From positions 34,324,501 through 34,388,500 of the forward strand of contig OY978526.1 of assembly GCA_963854835.1 (NCBI GenBank): DNA of 64,000 nt. Reading direction: 5' to 3'. The notes below the pieces were generated by a model. The model was not told the DNA's origin, searched no databases, and saw nothing but the letters and a program-made list of their open reading frames with translations. Positions 39,341 to 52,618 of the stretch are shown in pieces (position 1 is the stretch's first letter; each line of letters starts with the position of its first letter). The stretch comes from Megamerina dolium. Taxonomy: Eukaryota > Arthropoda > Insecta > Diptera > Megamerinidae. Made by a program: the position numbers and the translations under genes.

Positions 39341-40676
39341 CTGCCTTAAAATACAAACGTATTTATAGCGATTAATGGCATAGTAAATTAAATCGAAATA
39401 ATACATTTGGAATGTTATTCTTTATGAATATGTATAAATTTGTATTAGAGCGGGTCAAATAGTACAAGCGAGAAAAACTATAGCTCAACATGAAGCACAA
39501 AAAGAAGGAAATACTAATAATTCCAAGTAAATTTACCAAAACAGCCAAAGTCGAAAATTAACTTTGGATACCTGCATGTCTATCATTGTTTAGCCGTATA
39601 ACGGTATAACCGAAGTTCTACTGATTGCATTTTTGTTATACGCTTTATGGGCAAACAATTTTGCCTACTCTAATCTTCATACAAACATTTACATTTGTAT
39701 TCCTCTATTCTATGTTATTCATTCCGTTTGTTTCAAGGTGAATTCATATTGTTTGCGTCTCTTCTTGTTGCTGTTGTTGTTCATTCTGCTTTGACTTTTT
39801 CGAATTTTTCGTGTGTTTAAATGTGTTTAGTTTTTTTTTTCAACAATTATGATATGGCAATAACAATAGTAACCATTGGTAAATTCAGTTATTATTTATG
39901 TACAACAATATTATTGGATAAAAGTTTGTTTCTAATACTATTACCATCTCTTTCTATTTGAACATATACATACATACATATTATGTACAGCATAGGATTG
40001 AATAAAATGGTGGCACTGAAGGCGTTGACAAATTTCATCAATTTTAACTCATAAATATCGTACTTAGAAATGATTTTAATTTCATATTAAAATAAAATTC
40101 TCCCGTCTTAAATTAGGCTAACCAAATGTACGTACGGATCTATGGAATGTACAGTATTTTCTTAGTAAATAGGTGCACTTGGATAATTCTCAGATATAGT
40201 ACTAATAAGATAGAGCTGCAAAATGAAATAAAAATAAAACCTTGATTTGAACGTTAATATAATTTATATATTATGTACGTAGGTATAATTACATATGGAA
40301 ATCAAATTAAGGTGTTCTATGTTGTTTATATTATAATTTATTGTATCGCGTTCGAAAATATTTAATATGCAAACTTATAAAACAACGAGGAAGACAATTT
40401 CAAGCTACTTATATTCTGACAAAATTATTTCTATCCATATGCATTTACTTTTTTGTTAACTATTATTATATCTAATATGTAGTACGTTTACTGTAATATG
40501 TAGTACGTTTACTGTAAGTGCTGTTGCTAATTCGACAGTCGTATCATACTATTGTACATAACATACTACTCGTATATATTGTATTAGTCTGTAAAATTAG
40601 CCGAGTTATTAATTACATTCAATTAAAAGCATTCTTATTTTCTGATCATTTTAATTTCACTTAATATCCCGCTTCG

Positions 40677-40707
<31 letters not shown>

Positions 40708-41799
40708 TCACACTTTCCATATGTTAATCACGCATGTGTACGAGTATTTGTACATGTGGTATGGCTGTGTTTGTTAACAGTTTTCATTTATTACGAGTAT
40801 TTTTTGTACTTTTTACCAAACCGGTTTTTTATTAAACTGATAATTAACAAGAATTTTAAATATAATCCAGTTTGTTTTCTTATTAGTTATTGTAATTTGT
40901 GTTTTTTCGACGTCTTCTGGTTGTTGTTGTTACTGTTATTATTATTGTTGTTACGGTGTCAAGCGCACAAGGGTTAATAATGCGACGTTTTGATTGGCCT
41001 GACGTATGCGGAATTGATCGCCGTTTGCAACCGAATACGATGAACAAACATGTACAAAGCACCAAGTTGTTAGGTTTGGTTTTTAGTGGGGCGCTTTTTC
41101 ATATACATACATCTGTTTATACATACGTACATATATTTGATTTTTGTTTTTGTGCTTTCCAACAACTTGCAATCAATTTTCGCTTTGAATTTCAAGGTTT
41201 TTGTCGTTCGCTTGAATTTGTTCTGTTGTTGTAATTACATCTGAACTGTTGTTTTTGTTATTATTATTATTTCTACAAATTTATATTGATTCAAATGGCA
41301 GTGAAGTGTTTAAGTGAATGAGGGAAATTATGAGGAGATTTTATAATTATATGTAGAACATACTATATGTAAGTAGGTACTATGAGCCTGCCCTCCATAC
41401 TCTAATACTTGCATGTGGTTTTTATTAGAAAATAGTGATTTTGTTTTACTAGAAATGAGCAATGATCACAAATCAATGGAAAAACTGACGCAGCTTCTAC
41501 AGAATCTCGTTTAGATTCATGACCTGACTTCTTTCTCTTCTGCCTCACTGGCACTTTAATTGCAATCAATTGTGAAATAAATTAAATATTTATTTGTACA
41601 CATTAGATCTGTCAACATTTTCGAGACATCATTTCTTTTAAAGAGCTCAATGTTTTTATGACAGTTGTTTACAAAATGAAACATGTTTCCATCCAATTCT
41701 ACCCATTTTCTAGCTTGTCTATCCACTAGCAAATGTAATCATATGTTCCGATAGGTTTCTATGGACGATCCTAATATGCACAATTTCTATTCTAACCAA
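39341..41799. other. Non-coding DNA, no gene seen
   Basis: Includes a (CT)n tract (40676-40704), a direct tandem duplication of ATATGTAGTACGTTTACTGT plus one base (40475-40516), and GTT/ATT runs at 40920-40955. A frame at 40899-41234 looks like a signal peptide only because (GTT)n encodes Val; it lacks an ATG at its start and is not called. Confidence 0.5.
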
Positions 41800-42230
41800 T
41801 TCAGACTAATTTTGTATACCAAGTCTTAGTTCGATAGCTATATAGTTACTTTCGTGTATAAAGCATGAAAATATAAATTCCACAACATATTGTTGTATGG
41901 AAGATAGGCATGCCATGCTATTACATCCATTTTCTAATATATTAATTCTGTGATAAGACTAGCTTTTACACACCAAGCATTAGTTGAAAAACTTTATACT
42001 TCTAGGAGCAAAGAAAAAAATCATACATTTTACAACATGCTTTAATATAGGAGGTAGGCGTGGCTTTCATCCGATTACTCCCATTTCTTAATACCTCTGC
42101 TCAGATTAACTTCATAAACCAAATTCAAATTCTAGAGTTTTATATTTTCGAACGTAAAGTGTGAAAACACACATTAAATAATATTCAAACATATCCGTTT
42201 GTTGGTAAAATTACTCATATGTGCCATTTA
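41800..42230 (-). repeat. Dispersed repeat with 'GGAGGTAGGCGTGG' units
   Basis: Units at about 41903-41935 and 42049-42087 share 'atGGaaGATAGGCATG' / 'aGGAGGTAGGCGTGGCTTTC', each followed by an 'ACTCCCATTT'-like block. They are preceded by 'CCAAG(T/C)xTTAGTTCGATAGC'-like sequence. The same arrangement occurs at 49860-50130. On the minus strand the unit contains CCACGCCTAC, the recurring motif of the element at 20575-21993, so the families are probably related. No coding potential. Confidence 0.5.
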
Positions 42231-44760
42231 CCACCTCTAACAGTTATCGTTCGAAGAATCGATCGTACAAATTCGCCTTCAAATTCTATTTTTATACCAG
42301 AAGCTTTAGTTAAAATGTTTATAATTCCAAAAGTCTATATATATTTGGACGTATCTAATACACAAATATGCATCATATTCAATAGAAATTTTATACGAAA
42401 TCTACAAAAAAAAAACAACAAAACCAACTGAATGATGAATTACTCATAACATAAACAATTAGCAAAATAAACAAAACACACAAAAACCACTAAGAGTTTC
42501 AAGCCAATTTAGTATCCAACTATATAATTATATCGAACGTGCTATGAATATGAAAAAATCACAAAGAAAAAGCTTCTAAAAAATGCATACATAAGTACAT
42601 ATGTATGTGCAGCTGTACCAAAAAGAAAACCGAAAAAGCATGAAACTAATTCAAAAACATTTCAAAAGTCATCAACACACTCAAAATCACTGTGTGAGCA
42701 AAATGTGTTAAACCAATTAAGCGCTTAAATGCATACTTATCAATCACACAAACAAACACACACACACAGACGCACCCGTATAGAGCTGCACAAGTGCATG
42801 CTCTGTTTTCATCCACTCGGAGATGAAGTCGCAATAGGATGAACCATAGCCAAAGTATCCTTTTCGATAGTCGTTTATGGGCACATGATTACCATATAAA
42901 TGCCAGTAATATCAACACCAGCAGCAGCATGTGCTGTCATTGAAAGTGCATCTGCATATAAACATACATGCATGAATATGGTATAGTTGTACATACAATG
43001 TGTATATTTACACATAGTCAAACACTCATGCACACACAACCACATCTGCGAAAATCCCAGACCAATTCAGAAAGTAAGCAAAGTTAAGTTGTACTCCACG
43101 CGTTAGCTATCCATATAAGGAAGCAGTAAAAAAAACCATATCCAAAAATGATACAACGATGCAACTAATTGAACAACACCAACTACAATGACGTGCCATC
43201 GTCATCATTTCTGTCCTGAAAGCAACAATAATAGCTTCAACATAGTACGTAACAGTATCGTATGCAATGAGTGCACTCGTGTGTTGCATTCATCGGGATA
43301 ATCAAATGAAAGAATAACTCGTACACAGATCGGCTTAATCCTGTTAGTTCACATATTCAAATATACACTCGCTCAACAAGCTGGACTGTAAATATGTGGG
43401 GCTGTGTGTATACAATTTTGCTCGTATACATTCATATGTGGAGCAAGGATATGTACAGAATACACAAATTGCCATTCATGACCAACCACAGTAGATGATA
43501 TACTCACCGATGTTTCACCACCTCCATCACCTCATCACCATTACACCCAGAGACGCATTCAATTTGTGAAAAGGACCATAGACTGCAGATTGGACTAGAG
43601 CCGAAAACAAATGCAACAAATGCCTTTGGATTGAAATTAATTCGACGTCGACGAGCCCATCATCCACAGCAAAGCACACCATCAAAAAAGAAAAACAACA
43701 AAAAGGTAAAAAGAAAACGAAACACATCAGAATGTGTCTACAGTTATACAAATTTTCAAATGTTCACTTCTTCCCTGCCGATTGTACGACTCTAAATGTG
43801 TTGTCTGCGACTCTGTCTGGTGTTTCTATGCTCGAGGAAAATGATTTTGTGCGGCAGCATAAATTCGATGTTTTTGCCAAAAATGTTCATATACATGTAC
43901 ATATAGATATGTATATACGAATATGCACTCATACATACATATTTGTGTATCCGTACTTCGTTACTCGGAGTGCCAAAATATTCAGCATGCCGCCATCAGC
44001 CATTGTATAGCACTTGTTTTACATTTAGTTCGTTTTGGGTCTACCAGCAATTACATACACTTGTTGGTGTGTGCTGGAGGGCGGCATACGATGAGCATGC
44101 TTAAAACATTTTCACAACTTTATCCTGTTGCACTGCAATATTGTTGCTGTTGTTTTTTGCACTTTACATATTGCATTTTCAGTTTCACACAACTACTACT
44201 CCGCACATCTTTAGTATATTTGACAGTTTGCATGAGTGATATTCAAACGTGAATCAGAATATGAAGGCAGAACCATAAAAAGGAGGCACAATGAGAATGA
44301 GTTTGGAAATTGCTACATGAATAACAGCACTTATTGGCAACACTTTGGAAATTTTCGGCAGATTTACATACATAGGTGTATGTATGTATTTACAATATGT
44401 ACGAGAATGCTTATTTGATGTATGTACGTATGAGTTTACACAGTAAAGTACATATATGTGCGAATGTATATTTTGATTTACGATGGATGTAGCATATGCA
44501 AAAAGTGTTGAGCATACAACAAGTGTTATGTTTGGTAGTATAACATAGTGCCACATACTAATAGCAATAATTTTAATATTGAATTATGGAGTTGGTAAAG
44601 CACACTCAATTCTCATCATATTGTTTGACGATTTATATGTTCTGCTTACTGCTCTTTTAATATTGCGACTAAAATAATTGTATAAACTGTATAATTATGT
44701 GAAAAAATAATGTAATCGATTACTATATTGTTAAAGAAAATAAATCAAATTTAAACACTA
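42231..44760. other. Non-coding DNA, no gene seen
   Basis: No domain recognised. Short frames around 43500-44250 are compositionally odd (Cys/His/Ile-rich) and overlap in several frames. Includes a (CA)n stretch near 42745-42765. Confidence 0.5.
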
Positions 44761-45208
44761 TCAGATCATTATCAGATCTAATATTTTCTCAAAATACTTC
44801 ACACTTAACTGGAAGGACAAATATATACGACATGCAGCCTCTACTACGTTCAGCTCGTTCTGTTGTGTTTTCAGCAGAGACTTCAGCTTATCTATCAAAT
44901 TATGTGGATGTATACAAAATGACCTCATTCGCATTTGTTTGCACAAATCTTGACGTGCACCAGAATGATCGCTGAAATATATTTTCGGCAGAAACGACAT
45001 CCAATGGACTGGCCAATTCATTAAAACACTCCATCTCGATCTCCGCCTTCACGCCTGTACATTTTCTTTGAATAGGTATATTTTGGCAAAACTGAAACGT
45101 TAGAATGTCGAGACGCTTCAGAAACTCTTGCAAATAATCAGTTCCCGGAATATAGTTTGGAAATCGCGTCACTTCGATGTTATTGTCTTTCAAACATTGA
45201 GCAATCAA
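44761..45208 (-). pseudogene. Fragment of a DDE transposase, pogo/jerky-like
   Basis: Two overlapping minus-strand frames appear to be one broken protein. The first (45208 down to about 44970) contains NNIEVTRFPNYIPGTDYLQE, then FLKRLDIL, NIPIQRKCTGVKAEIE, FFNEL-like ECFNELASPL and AENIF. This resembles the linker before the first catalytic acid in pogo/jerky-type (DDE_1) transposases, where 'N-Y-D-E-T-N' normally follows. After a shift the second frame gives SDHSGARQDLCKQ, where such proteins have 'x-D-D-P-G-x-K-x-x-x-x-K-R-G'. Later sequence is decayed. The N-terminal DNA-binding part and the remaining catalytic acids are absent. The family assignment rests on pattern memory and is moderate. 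Confidence 0.45.
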
Positions 45209-45559
45209 TCAATTGAATTGAAATATTGTCAGCAGGTAATTTTTTATTTCACATGTGATCGAATATTTTCTATATGTTGTTTAGGTTTCATAAAGCAAAC
45301 ACACTTTTTGTGATGGAAACTTGAAAATCTTTATTGATTATGAAATGTGGGTCTATGCCATTTATGTATGAAATTTAGTTTTTTTATAACAACAATTATT
45401 AGAATAAATTTTGATGATTTATAACATCGCCCAACACTTAATATTTAAAATCATTGATTGAAAAAAGGTCCAACAGATTACCCATCTTGTACAATCGAAA
45501 TTATGTCACTTGATGTTGTCATAATTCCCAATAACACGTATACGTGTTAGTTACTATCC

Positions 45560-46650
45560 ATGTTTCTAAAAATAAGTGACTTTATCAGGTTTTGTGCTCC
45601 AGCCGCTATAAAGGTTATGAGATCTTCTTGAAAATGGTTGTATTTGACTCACGGCAAAACAAGGAACAACGTCTAAGGGTTGTGGTATATTTAGAATAGG
45701 TCGGAAAATAATAGAAGACAGTTTTCCGTGGCAAATGTTGCCCATTGTAATAACATTTAGTATTCCAGCAAATATTTTCATCGAAAAATTATGCGACGTG
45801 CAACAAATAAACAATAACAATTTACACAAGAAATGCTCCACCGTATCCTTAGCAGCTATGTCGTTACAGCTTCTGCAATGATCGTTATACGGAATACCCA
45901 TTTTCTCTGCAAGTGTACCAATGGCCCAGTGGTCTGTGCAAACTGCTATAAATTTGTATATGATGGCTCTATATCTACTCAGAAGGCTCCTTGTCCTCTT
46001 CTCATTGTAGCCTGGCCAAGTGTCTTTTGAAATTGCGCAGGCTGTGATGCTTGACCATTTCCGCTGCGCTTTATTAAGGTGGTATTTTTGAATAATCCCC
46101 TAGGCTTCGGCTAGGGGAATACCCACATCAGCATCTGTTGTTTGTTCATTGTCTGCGGATGAACCCCTACGGTTAACTCATCAGCATTTTCGTTACCTAC
46201 GGAACCCAGATAACTGGTATTTCGAGGTTGGCAGTTAGTGAAGTTATTATTTGTTTACATGCCCCGACCAACTTGGAGCTAATAACTGGTGCAGTTAATG
46301 CCATTATAGCAGCCTGGTTGTCGGAGAGAATTGTTACCTTTCCAGTTATGTTCCTCTGCTGGAGCAATTTGGATGCTTGCAGAATCGCGTATACTTCCGC
46401 CTGGAACACACTGCAATATGATGGAAGTTTTACGGACGTTGTTATATCTAGGGACTCCGAGTAGATTTCTGCTCCAACTCCAGGGTCCATTTTGAAATCA
46501 TCAATGAAAATTAATGTATCCCTATCAGACAGGATCTCACCTTTCTTACACTTATTCTTACTTGGAAATACAGCTTAATGCCGCTCTCAAAAGCCAGCTT
46601 GCGAGGAAAAAAGTCCGTCCTATTGTCAACTATATCTATAAAACCTCATC
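45560..46650 (-). pseudogene. I/Loa-type LINE fragment: RNase H domain and C-terminal tail
   Basis: Reading down the minus strand: a piece resembling the end of the reverse transcriptase region (about 46650-46510, RKLAFESGIKLYFQ), then an RNase H domain from about 46535. The blocks TLIFIDDFKMDPGVGAEIYS, VFQAEVYAILQA, ILSDNQAAIMAL and VIWVP correspond to the family blocks carrying the four acids; the first Asp-Gly-Ser has become Asp-Asp-Phe. A shift follows, with GNENADEL. Then comes AQRKWSSITACAISKDTWPG to HWAIGTLAEKMGIPYNDHCR, and SCNDIAAKDTVEHFLCKL, the cysteine-containing tail. RNase H degrades the template RNA during retrotransposition. At least two frameshifts and loss of the reverse transcriptase make it inactive. 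A perfect 18 bp palindrome lies just past its stop (45532-45549). Confidence 0.85.
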
Positions 46651-47773
46651 GTATTAATAGGCAAAATTGCAAGAAAGTCAGTTCAAAATTGGAATAAAAA
46701 ATTCCTCCTGGAATAAAAATTCGCTGAGAAAAGAGACTCAACGATGATCTTTGTTCTAAGAAAGAGATTTGAGAGCTCGACACTCGACGAAAATATATTT
46801 GAAAATTTTTGTTTTATTGATGTTGAATATTTCTGTGCAATACCATATTATACTGGTTTCAATTAACTGGAGGATGCGGACTCAATTGAAATTGTAATTT
46901 CGGCGCTAGGATTAAAAATATTCAAAATATAATAAAGAAATAATTGTTTGCAAATTAATCAGCCAGACATATTATTAAGCATCAATTTAATATCTATATA
47001 TACTTTTTCAAACTTTTTCAAAACTTTTTCTTGATTCATTGTTGTAAATTTTTGATACTCAAAATTTTGTTCGTATTATTAAAATGTAAACTTTAACCGA
47101 GTTTTATTAAAAACTTCCCATGCATTTCAACAATTTTTTTACAAAAACTTGGATACAATCAAAAGTGCAATTACTTCAAATTATATGATTTTTTATAAAG
47201 TGTACATTAGCAACATTCAAACATTTTGCAATGGACTGACTTCAGACTATGTCATTAATATTTGCAAATGTATATTAAATCGTTCTAAACAACCAGTCCC
47301 CCCTCTACTACCTATTGAGGACGAAATGTCGACAGAACGGTGGAATAGGCCATGCAAGTAAATATATAGTATGTAATACAAATTAACTATATGCAAATGC
47401 GTTGTTGCATTGATGGTGTCGATAATGACGGTAACTGCAACAAGTGTAGTTATAATATATACATATGCATATATAGGAATGTAAAATGTATTATAGTACT
47501 TAGTAACAACATCATATACAACGCGAGCAATGATGCACAGACAAAATATTTGCTGTAAAATATTTATAGATATAGTTGCAGCTATATGCATGCGACAATA
47601 ACAACAGCAACAACAACAACTTCAACACCAACAACGATTTGTATCTACGAACACTAAACACGAACAAACGAATTGCAGCATTCATTCAAGAAATGTGAAT
47701 TAGTAAAGGCAGGAGCCAAGTATTTGTGGGGGCTCTTTTGGAGTCACATAGCACATATACACAAAGATGCATG

Positions 47774-47814
<41 letters not shown>

Positions 47815-49339
47815 ATACACTCATGGAAGCATGAAGGTTGCATGAAGTTGATTCAGGAATGAGTGCATCACTAAAACTCGCATGGAAAATAGTTTTGCCA
47901 CTTGTTGCTGCTGCAGCTGCAGTTGCTTCTTGCTGATGGTGCTTCTGATATATTCTCTATATACAAACTCGTATGTAACTACAGCTGCCACAATTGCTGT
48001 TTCTGCTAAAACTTCTCTATTCCTGTCTCTGAGTGAGTGAATGTTTATGTGTGTGTGTGTGTGTGTGTGCATAAATGTTTCCATGTGTTTGTAACACACT
48101 CTATTCGATAACATTGAAATTTCAAGCGTTTTCACTATCGTTACTGTATTTATGTACTAGTTGTAGTTGTAATTGGTGTTGTTGTTATTATTTCCATGGG
48201 AGTAGTTTGTGTTTACTTTGTTGTTGTTGTTACTATATATTATATGTACAAGTATATAAATATATTACTATAATTCGGTTTGTGATTGTAAAATTGACGA
48301 TGATGATGACGACGACAATGATAATAATGATGTATATAATTATTATTATCACTATATATTGTTATTATTATTATTATATTTATTTATTTATTGCTGCTCC
48401 TATTACTAGTATCTCTCATACCCACGCTCCATCTAAAACACGTGGAATCTAATTCATGAATGAACTGCATGTGCATACTAATCGAGACTATACATATGTT
48501 TACTACATATGAATATATACACACATACATATACTATGTATATTCATATGTTTACATATGTGTATTTCTGTATTTATAAATCTAATATTGTATATAGCTT
48601 TATGTGAATATGTAATAGAAATACAAATTTGACTATGACTAGCCCTCCACTCAAGCGTCCATCGTCTACATTGTGTATTTGTCTATTTCTAATCTACAAA
48701 ACAATTTTAATTAAATTTCCCAATTCAATGGATGCATTGAAATCATTATATATTTATACATAGTTTTGGAAGCATACTTTTAGGATGTCAGCCTGTTGCT
48801 GTCCATTTACATGCAATATTCTCTATGAGCACGTGGCAGCATCATTTGAATATGTCGGGTAGCATTCGCATACCAATTGTTTGCAATGAACGTACGATAC
48901 AATTTAAGGATAATTTTGAATTGTTCCTTGTTGTTGTTGGCATTTTTATATTGTTTGCAAGAGGAAATTGCATTCCTTTGCGTTTGCATTTTACTCAGTT
49001 TTTCTGTTTTGTATGACTTTTTTCTCTTTTCATTTTATTCTCGTTAAATGTCACTTAAAAGTTTGACAGTTTGGCAATGGGAAATGTCAATTTTAAAATT
49101 CTGAAAGTGGGTTATATAAAACTTTTACATCGTAACATTAAAATATGATTCAAATTCTTAACAAACGTTAGGATGTGCTTACAACACAAACCAAAGTTAA
49201 TTATTTGTAAAAAAGAAAAGCGAAATTGATGTTCGAGATTGATTGCACTAAAAGTAAAACATGTTGAAAAAATAGAGATAACTGTACTTCGGTAATAGCT
49301 AAGCTTAGATAACCTACACCATGATAAATGGATAAGTAT
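46651..49339. other. Non-coding DNA, no gene seen
   Basis: Contains a (CA)n microsatellite (47774-47813), CAA runs (47600-47630), a (TG)n run (48048-48068) and GAT/ATT runs near 48300-48380. Frames over these are repeat artefacts. Confidence 0.5.
47774..47813. repeat. (CA)n microsatellite
   Basis: Dinucleotide run of about 40 bases. Confidence 0.92.
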
Positions 49340-49705
49340 AAAAAATAAATAAATATGTGGCACTTAAAGCCCCAAAGGGCTTATTAACCGAGCTTCTCTT
49401 CCATTACTGTTGTGCGTCTTAAATTTTGGACAGTATTAGAATGGACCTACTTATTTTAGCCGGTTCCGAACGGCAGAACACTTGTGACATCACCTTTTCT
49501 GAGCTTTGTCACAGAGTTCTTTTTAGAAGCTTTTTCATGGCAAGTTGTTACTGTCGGAAGAATTGCCAATTGATTGCCGACAGGTGGGTACCGTTCGAAA
49601 GAAAAATCTTTTCGATACTAAATTTGTTATGCATCAGCCGGGTATTGAACCACGACCTACAGATCAGAAGGCGAACACACTAACCACTGAGCTACGGCAC
49701 CCACT
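49340..49705 (-). repeat. tRNA-derived SINE, longest copy (~365 bp)
   Basis: The sense strand is minus. The 5' head near 49705 reads GTGCCGTAGCTCAGTGGTTA with a canonical pol III A box (TAGCTCAGTGGTTAG). About 45 bp on, GTGGTTCAATACCC is the B box (better than in the copy at 28915). The body includes GGTACCCACCTGTCGGCAAT, TGCCGTTCGGAACCGGCTAA and GAAGAGAAGCTCGGTTAATA, ending with GCCCTTTGGGGCTTTAAGTG and an A/T-rich (TTTAT)-like tail. Shared boundaries with 28915-29170 and partial overlap with 19288-19420 define a family. Two open frames that cross it are fortuitous. Confidence 0.85.
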
Positions 49706-49849
49706 ATGTATACTTTTGAGAAAATATAGCACTTCTGTGATTGAGGCAGACTCATCCGATAGTACTCATTTTCACCCATACTCGCACCGAGCTTTAGTCC
49801 TATAGTTTTACATGTTCCTGAGCTAGGAATAGCCAAGGACATACTTTTT

Positions 49850-50400
49850 TACTGAATTCATCCAAGTTTCAGTTTGATAACTTTATAGTTACGCGCACAA
49901 AGTTTGAAATTATCATATATATACGGAAGCAGAGGCTAGTACGGGAGGTAGGTGTAGTTTTTGTACGATTTAACATTTTCGAATATGTAAAGTAGCTAGT
50001 AAATATAATCGCATATACCAAATTTCAGATTGTTAGCTTTATTCACACACAACGACATACTTTTGCATGGGAGGAAGGCGTGGGTTTCATCCGATTGCTC
50101 CCATCATATCCATTTTATATTCAGATTGTTTTTTTACACCAAGTTTTAGTTCGATATCTCTACATCTGTTGAGGTAAGATGTGGAAATTCACATTTAGCA
50201 GTAAAATTTTGTATGAGAGGTGAAAAATTTGTTGGTGAAAAAACTCGTATATACTAATTTTCAGCTCAATTGTTCTATAACTACATCAATGATCGTGAGA
50301 ACAAACTGACAGGCAAACAGATACGGCTCAGATTCGACTTCAGATTGAGATTCTGATCAATAATATATATACTCTTCCATCTGCTATTTCTCGTGAGGGG
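49850..50400 (-). repeat. Dispersed repeat with 'GGAGGTAGG(T/C)GT' units
   Basis: 'CGGGAGGTAGGTGTAG' (49940-49955) and 'TGGGAGGAAGGCGTGGGTTT' (50068-50087) are two units about 130 bp apart. The latter is followed by CATCCGATTGCTCCCAT, nearly identical to 42065-42083. On the right, 'CTGACAGGCAAACAGATACG' (50308-50327) resembles the reverse complement of the GTCTGTCTGTC tract in the element at 20575. Non-coding. Confidence 0.5.
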
Positions 50401-52618
50401 TGTTACAAACGCTAACACAAACTCAATATACCCTTGACGTGTTGAGTGTTGAGTTATAATAACGATGTAACGATGTAGAATATCAAAAATGGCATATTAC
50501 GCATACATTTAATACATACATATATGTTTATAAAGCTAACATCAGGCATAGTCCTAATCATTTGAAATTCTTGCCTTAAGACCTTTCTTTAGTAAAATAT
50601 AGCAACGTCATTGAGCCAAGTCAAAATATTCACTTTGTGTGCGCCATACATTTTTGATCAAATATTTCACTACTAAAATATAGATCAGCATACCAAACAT
50701 ATCTGTCTCAAGCACATGCTTAAGAAGATTGTAGAGACATCCTTGACCGCAATAGTAGGTGTTGTAACCCCAATAAAGTGGTATTTTAATATATAGGGAA
50801 TAACTGATACTGGTTCAAAATATCCTAAAAAAAACAATAATAAGAATTGAAGAATTGTGTATTGGATTGATTTGTAAGAGTATGGCAATTAACCGATCGT
50901 CTACGTTTTCAGTAAAACCAAACAATATTTGTTCAACTAATTGTATGAACCAGCTAGGTTATCAATGTATAATTTTCTATATCTTCGGCAAATTCGTCGA
51001 ATAATTAAGAACATATGACAAAATATAAATATACCCTCGCCTTCTGGGTGCAGAATATATTAACAGGTTATGCTGCAATCGCACCTCTTTTAGCTTCATA
51101 CCACATCGACAGTATTTTTAGCCATTGAAACTTTACAAAGGAATATATTGATAAACAAAATACACATTAGTTATAAATGGTTATAAATTAGGGACACGTT
51201 AGATTAGACTAATGTATTTGTACTTTGCAAATACTGCTACACCACGTCAATAGCTGTAAACACATACTAAAAACTACCGAAAACTATTTTAACCAATCAT
51301 AACGCAACGATGCTTGCCTATGAGACAGAGACAACAATATGGGAAAGCCCAATTTTTTAAGAACCCACCCACTATATAGTGCAATAGCAAACGAGCACAC
51401 AACACACTTGCATACTGCATGTCTATATAAAATATGGTATATATGCACGCGCAAAGGTCCTTCAAAGCAATCGAATTTTTAATTTCTTGTTGCCAATTCT
51501 GAACAGTTAAAAACGCGTGACTTTGCGGCAAAAAGTGGTTCATAAGTGCAGTGGCAAGACGATGCACCCCACCTTGTAGGCGCAGCCTTTAGTGCAGTGC
51601 ACTGTCATCACTCGCACGGCACTCATATTTTGTATTTGATATTTGCTTTAATACATACCATGCTATATATATTTATTTATGTGAGTGTAAGTTAGTCTGT
51701 CTATCTGTCTATCTGTCTAACTATTCGTATTTTGAGTGTTTGTGTTAGCCTTATTTCTACCTATATAAGCAGCACTTGCACACTAGTGAAGGTGGACATT
51801 ATGAAACGAATTCTAACTCATGTATACATACATGGATAACACATATATGCATACTCATAAATACATCTATACAAACAAAGAAATTTTGTTCAATTTTCTG
51901 TATACAAGTTAGGGATTGTCAATTTTGCAATTACATAGGCTACTTTATGTGTACACATACGTATGTAATGGAAATACATATGTAGTATTGTATAGCGATT
52001 TATACAAGTAGATTATGACCTGAAAAATTTGATATGTCAAATAATATTGGAATATTTTCATCACAAAAATTATACCTAATATTTAAATTAGTATAAAAAT
52101 ATCCTAAATGATCATACTTACATACATACTGTGTATAAATATACTAATCTTTGCTATTACTGATGCTCTCCTATTGAATACTACAATATGTATACACATA
52201 TTTTACTTTGAATCAAATTTAAAAAAAAAACAGGCATTTGTTTTTCATTTCTCCCTACGTAATTTCTGCATTGCATTCATGGCTGTGTAAATAAATTCAT
52301 ATTTATGTAAATATAAAATATGTGTATACACACATAAGTTGGTACATACGCATATGGGCATTTCCCAGACAAAGTTATAGATGTAAGCAAACAGTAAATA
52401 TAAATATACTAATTTTTACATACATACATGCATGGATAGATAATTTCTAACCATACCGCTTGACATGGGGTTGTATCTTAATATGAAGCACTCCACCATG
52501 CTTGTCGTCAAAATTAGCACACATCCAATAGATCAAAATAACTCAAAATCTCTTTGCCTTTGTTGTGCTTTCTTCATATTTTATATATTCAACTATCTAG
52601 TGTTCGCCCAGAACATGC

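Noticed and set aside
40899..41234. Frame with an apparent signal peptide (Val/Ile-rich)
   Set aside because: The hydrophobic stretch is encoded by a (GTT)/(ATT) run and the frame has no ATG at its start; no conserved domain follows.
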